Shown one piece after another: positions 61,680 through 64,000 of a stretch of DNA of 64,000 nt. Under the pieces are notes generated by a model, which was not told the origin of the DNA, did no database searches, and saw only the letters and a list, made by a program, of their open reading frames with translations. This DNA comes from Gracilaria caudata (Eukaryota; Rhodophyta; Florideophyceae; Gracilariales; Gracilariaceae). The stretch covers positions 1 to 64,000 of the forward strand of contig JASCIV010000038.1 of assembly GCA_030374735.1 (NCBI GenBank), written 5' to 3'. Positions within the stretch are counted from its first letter, which is position 1. Each line of letters opens with the position of its first letter. A program made the translations under genes and the position numbers.

Positions 61680-63457
61680 TGGTTAATCACGCATTGTAGT
61701 GCATTTCTTTGTTCTGTGTTGACAATGGAGAACCCACCTTCTTGTCTTTCTTAGGTACGCGTGTCGAAGACCTCTGCAACGAACGTTGCAAATTGAGTTC
61801 GTACCTGCGCCAAAAAGGAAATATCCATTCTTTCGCTTGGTCCGTACTTGCAATCCATTTGAGCTTTCGTTCTGTCATTAATCCACTCTAATCTTTTTAG
61901 AGACAGATGTCTAGTTCTCCTTCCTCGTAATGATCTGTTGAGAACTGAAGCTTGACGCTGAGACAGTAAACGATTTTTAACCCCCTGGAGCCATTACTTG
62001 TTTTCCACGTGCAGCATTCCAACTCTCGTTCTTTTCTTTTAGTAAGTCCTCCCTTGCGGTATGTGCACATGCAGACAGATATCCGCTCCATCGTTCGAAG
62101 GACGCACCCAAAAGTGTTGTCGGATATCAATGGTGGAGTTACGAACCAACGAAACCGCTGAATAGGCATCAAAATCTCCATGACAAACGTCTTGTAAGCC
62201 CCTGCAATGGAGATGATTCTGTTGACCTACTCAATCATGGTTTGATAACAAGCAGACAACGAGGAATGCAGTCCTGAGGAGAGAGAAAGGAGGATACAGT
62301 TACAAATGATTTCAGGCAAGCCATAGACCTTGTGTCAAGGGTAAAGATAAAGAGCAACGAAAATCAGCTCCAGGCCGTACGATGCTTAAGGGTTGCATGT
62401 CCATCGCAACAGAGGTTCAGTACCAGAAGTTTTGACAAAGATGGGCTAAGTCAAGTCTCGCCAACTACGCGAACGCCTCGAACAGTGATCGATAAGTTAC
62501 GATTAATGAAAGTAGAACGTGCTGGTCAATGTTTCGTCCAGAAGTGCAGACTGGACGAACATCGAGCGCACTGAGTTGGTTTCGGAGTGGTACGGGAATG
62601 GCTACCGTGAAGTTGAGTTAAAAGGCATTCATCTTGCGTGCGCTGACATAGTGACGATATCCGAACTTTTTAGCCTCTAAATAGGCCCATTTGCAAACAC
62701 TTTTCGCTTCTCTTGTGGGAGCCTCGCACAGCCAGAAGCCGAAGTGGTTATGGCACAGTTCTTTGTTGATGATTCTACTGAGTTACGCCCCAGAACAGTG
62801 GTCAATGAAGAATCCTTAACGTGACTTTGAAAGCGAAGTCATGTGACTACAAAAGTAGAAACCGTTCTCGGTATACTTGTCGAAAGTTGTTACCATGTTC
62901 AGCGCGGGGACGGAAGGTCCTCACCCCCGACCGAGAGTTCCACACCGAATTACTCCACTTCCCTCCTCTCCCCAGCCAACGAAAGGAAGGGTTCTCTTCT
63001 TCAATGCATGAATTCAGAACCCTCTCTGTAACCATTGGCTAACATCGGTTGAATCTTACATAGGATAAATTATCCCGACGATGCAGTTGGTCTCAACCAA
63101 AGACGAAAATATGTTTTCGAGCTCGCATCGTTTTTTGGAACGAATCGTAACCACAAAAAAAGGTTGGCTCGCTTCAGTGTTCGTTTTGAACAGGGCGATG
63201 TTGAATATTTCTCACCTAACCAGGTACCTTCGTATATCTACTAGTAAAGAGCAACCAAGAAACAGGCGTAGGAAATTGCAGTCAATTTGTGCAGGCTTGC
63301 TGTATTGCTTAACGTCGCATGGGCTAAAGTTCCTGCTTTCTTTCGCTTGCAACCCCGAACCCAAGGGCTTCTTAACTGCTAGCGCCTTCTCTTTATATCG
63401 AAGAGTAGCCCAAGGTGCATTACCTCCAGATTGACGCGATTGTGCGATCTATCGCAT
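61680..63457. other. Gene-free region before the DnaJ-type zinc-finger gene
   Basis: About 1.8 kb with scattered short frames (the largest is 117 codons at 63081-63434) and no recognised domain. A TACCCTTG word lies near 62340 (minus strand), and TTTATATC at 63392-63399 is about 60 bases before the next ATG. Confidence 0.5.
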
Positions 63458-64000
63458 ATGGCAAGTTTAGCGGGAGCACTAAACAATGGCTTGATTATCG
63501 CTGCTGGTACATGTGTTCTAGCCCTACCTTTAGCGAAGAAACGCAACTTACGCGGAGCTCGAGCAAATCTGTGGACATCCAAAGGTCTGAATGCAAACTT
63601 GGCCGATACATATGAGCCTATGTACTGCAGGCTTTGTGGCGGTAACGGATGGCGACCGTGCACACTCTGCAACCAAACCGGATCTCTTGCTCGTGGAGGG
63701 TTTTCGAGAAAAAACACGGTGCGGGTAGCATCTATGGTTGGTACTAAATGGACAAGCGTTTCTGCGATCGACGGAAAATGGAGGCACTTTCTCTGCGTTG
63801 GAAAGAAGGGACGCAATGCCAAAGATGGCGTAGCAGTTTTGTCAAGTACCTGCGGACCAGTAGAGAATCGAATACAAGTCGAGGTTCCAGTATCGGAGTT
63901 AAAGAAACGGGAAGTCTGGGAGGGCGGATGGACGACACTCAGGGACATCAAGGACGGCGGAATTGGCGGAACTCGATGTTCTGCATGTCGTGGAGAGAAA
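63458..64000 (+). CDS. DnaJ-type Cys-rich zinc-finger protein, 5' part (cut by window end)
   Basis: The ATG at 63458 opens a frame that runs off the window (181 codons). The start reads MASLAGALNNGLIIAAGTCV. The zinc-finger motif CRLCGGNGWRPCTLCNQTGS follows at about residues 58-77. A conserved middle with VGTKWTSV and WRHFLCVGKKG is followed by VSELKKREVWEGGWTTLRD. A second half-finger CSACRGEK begins at the edge (CxxCxG). Paired CxxCxGxG fingers without a J domain are typical of plant plastid proteins such as the BSD2, LQY1 and PSA2 group. Plastid location is inferred from that, and the leader does not prove it. The 3' end is outside the window. Confidence 0.75.
   Translation, partial: MASLAGALNNGLIIAAGTCVLALPLAKKRNLRGARANLWTSKGLNANLADTYEPMYCRLCGGNGWRPCTLCNQTGSLARGGFSRKNTVRVASMVGTKWTSVSAIDGKWRHFLCVGKKGRNAKDGVAVLSSTCGPVENRIQVEVPVSELKKREVWEGGWTTLRDIKDGGIGGTRCSACRGEK

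Overview
This window looks like nuclear DNA of a photosynthetic eukaryote, most likely a red alga. Genes are monocistronic, lie on both strands and have few introns; the introns I can place are short (73-201 nt). Core eukaryotic genes sit beside proteins with plastid-type leaders. Three predicted plastid proteins (thioredoxin m, ribulose-phosphate 3-epimerase, an adenylate kinase-NAD kinase fusion) begin with a short hydrophobic leader carrying A-F-[VI] near the N-terminus ([26 protein letters not shown]), the phenylalanine signature reported for red algal and glaucophyte transit peptides. The genus cannot be fixed from the sequence alone.

Layout. 0.5-6.5 kb: mitochondrial ETF-ubiquinone oxidoreductase, a TilS-type tRNA lysidine synthetase, thioredoxin m and the UFM1-activating enzyme UBA5. 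9-16.5 kb: three consecutive proteins with signal peptides (a Cys-containing unknown, a membrane-anchored S9-type hydrolase, an 11-repeat Cys-rich protein), separated by long gene-free stretches. 16.5-18.4 kb: no gene, but two arrays of a palindromic motif (GATTGCAATC) at about 30-bp spacing, ending in a perfect 28-bp palindrome. 18.4-27.3 kb: a Spec3-like membrane protein, TRAPPC2, the DDX10/Dbp4 helicase and TRAPPC9. 28-36 kb: dihydroxyacetone kinase, an AsaB/GA4-desaturase-type oxidoreductase, a PITH-domain protein, SmG and ribosomal uS10. 36-45 kb: the adenylate kinase-NAD kinase fusion, succinate-semialdehyde dehydrogenase, a DMT transporter and ribulose-phosphate 3-epimerase. 45-58 kb: Sac1 phosphatase, TMEM222/RTE1, MO25, Rab7, a poly-Ala bZIP factor, a small gag1-clamp-like (DUF4050) protein, splicing factor ISY1 and a YebC/TACO1 protein. 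59-64 kb: an MFS transporter, a small Cys-rich unknown and the 5' part of a DnaJ-type zinc-finger gene cut by the window end.

How the genes relate: this is mostly ordinary housekeeping sequence without operons. Themes that recur are membrane traffic (TRAPPC2, TRAPPC9, Rab7, Sac1), RNA processing (SmG, ISY1, DDX10), plastid redox and carbon metabolism (thioredoxin m, epimerase, NAD kinase fusion) and secretion (9-16.5 kb). Many neighbours are convergent with only 28-66 bp between stop codons, so their transcripts probably overlap. The most unusual items are the plastid adenylate kinase-NAD kinase fusion, the palindromic 30-bp array, several strong inverted repeats in gene-free DNA, and an intergenic TACCCTTG word. 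No tRNA, rRNA, CRISPR or recognisable intact transposon was seen.
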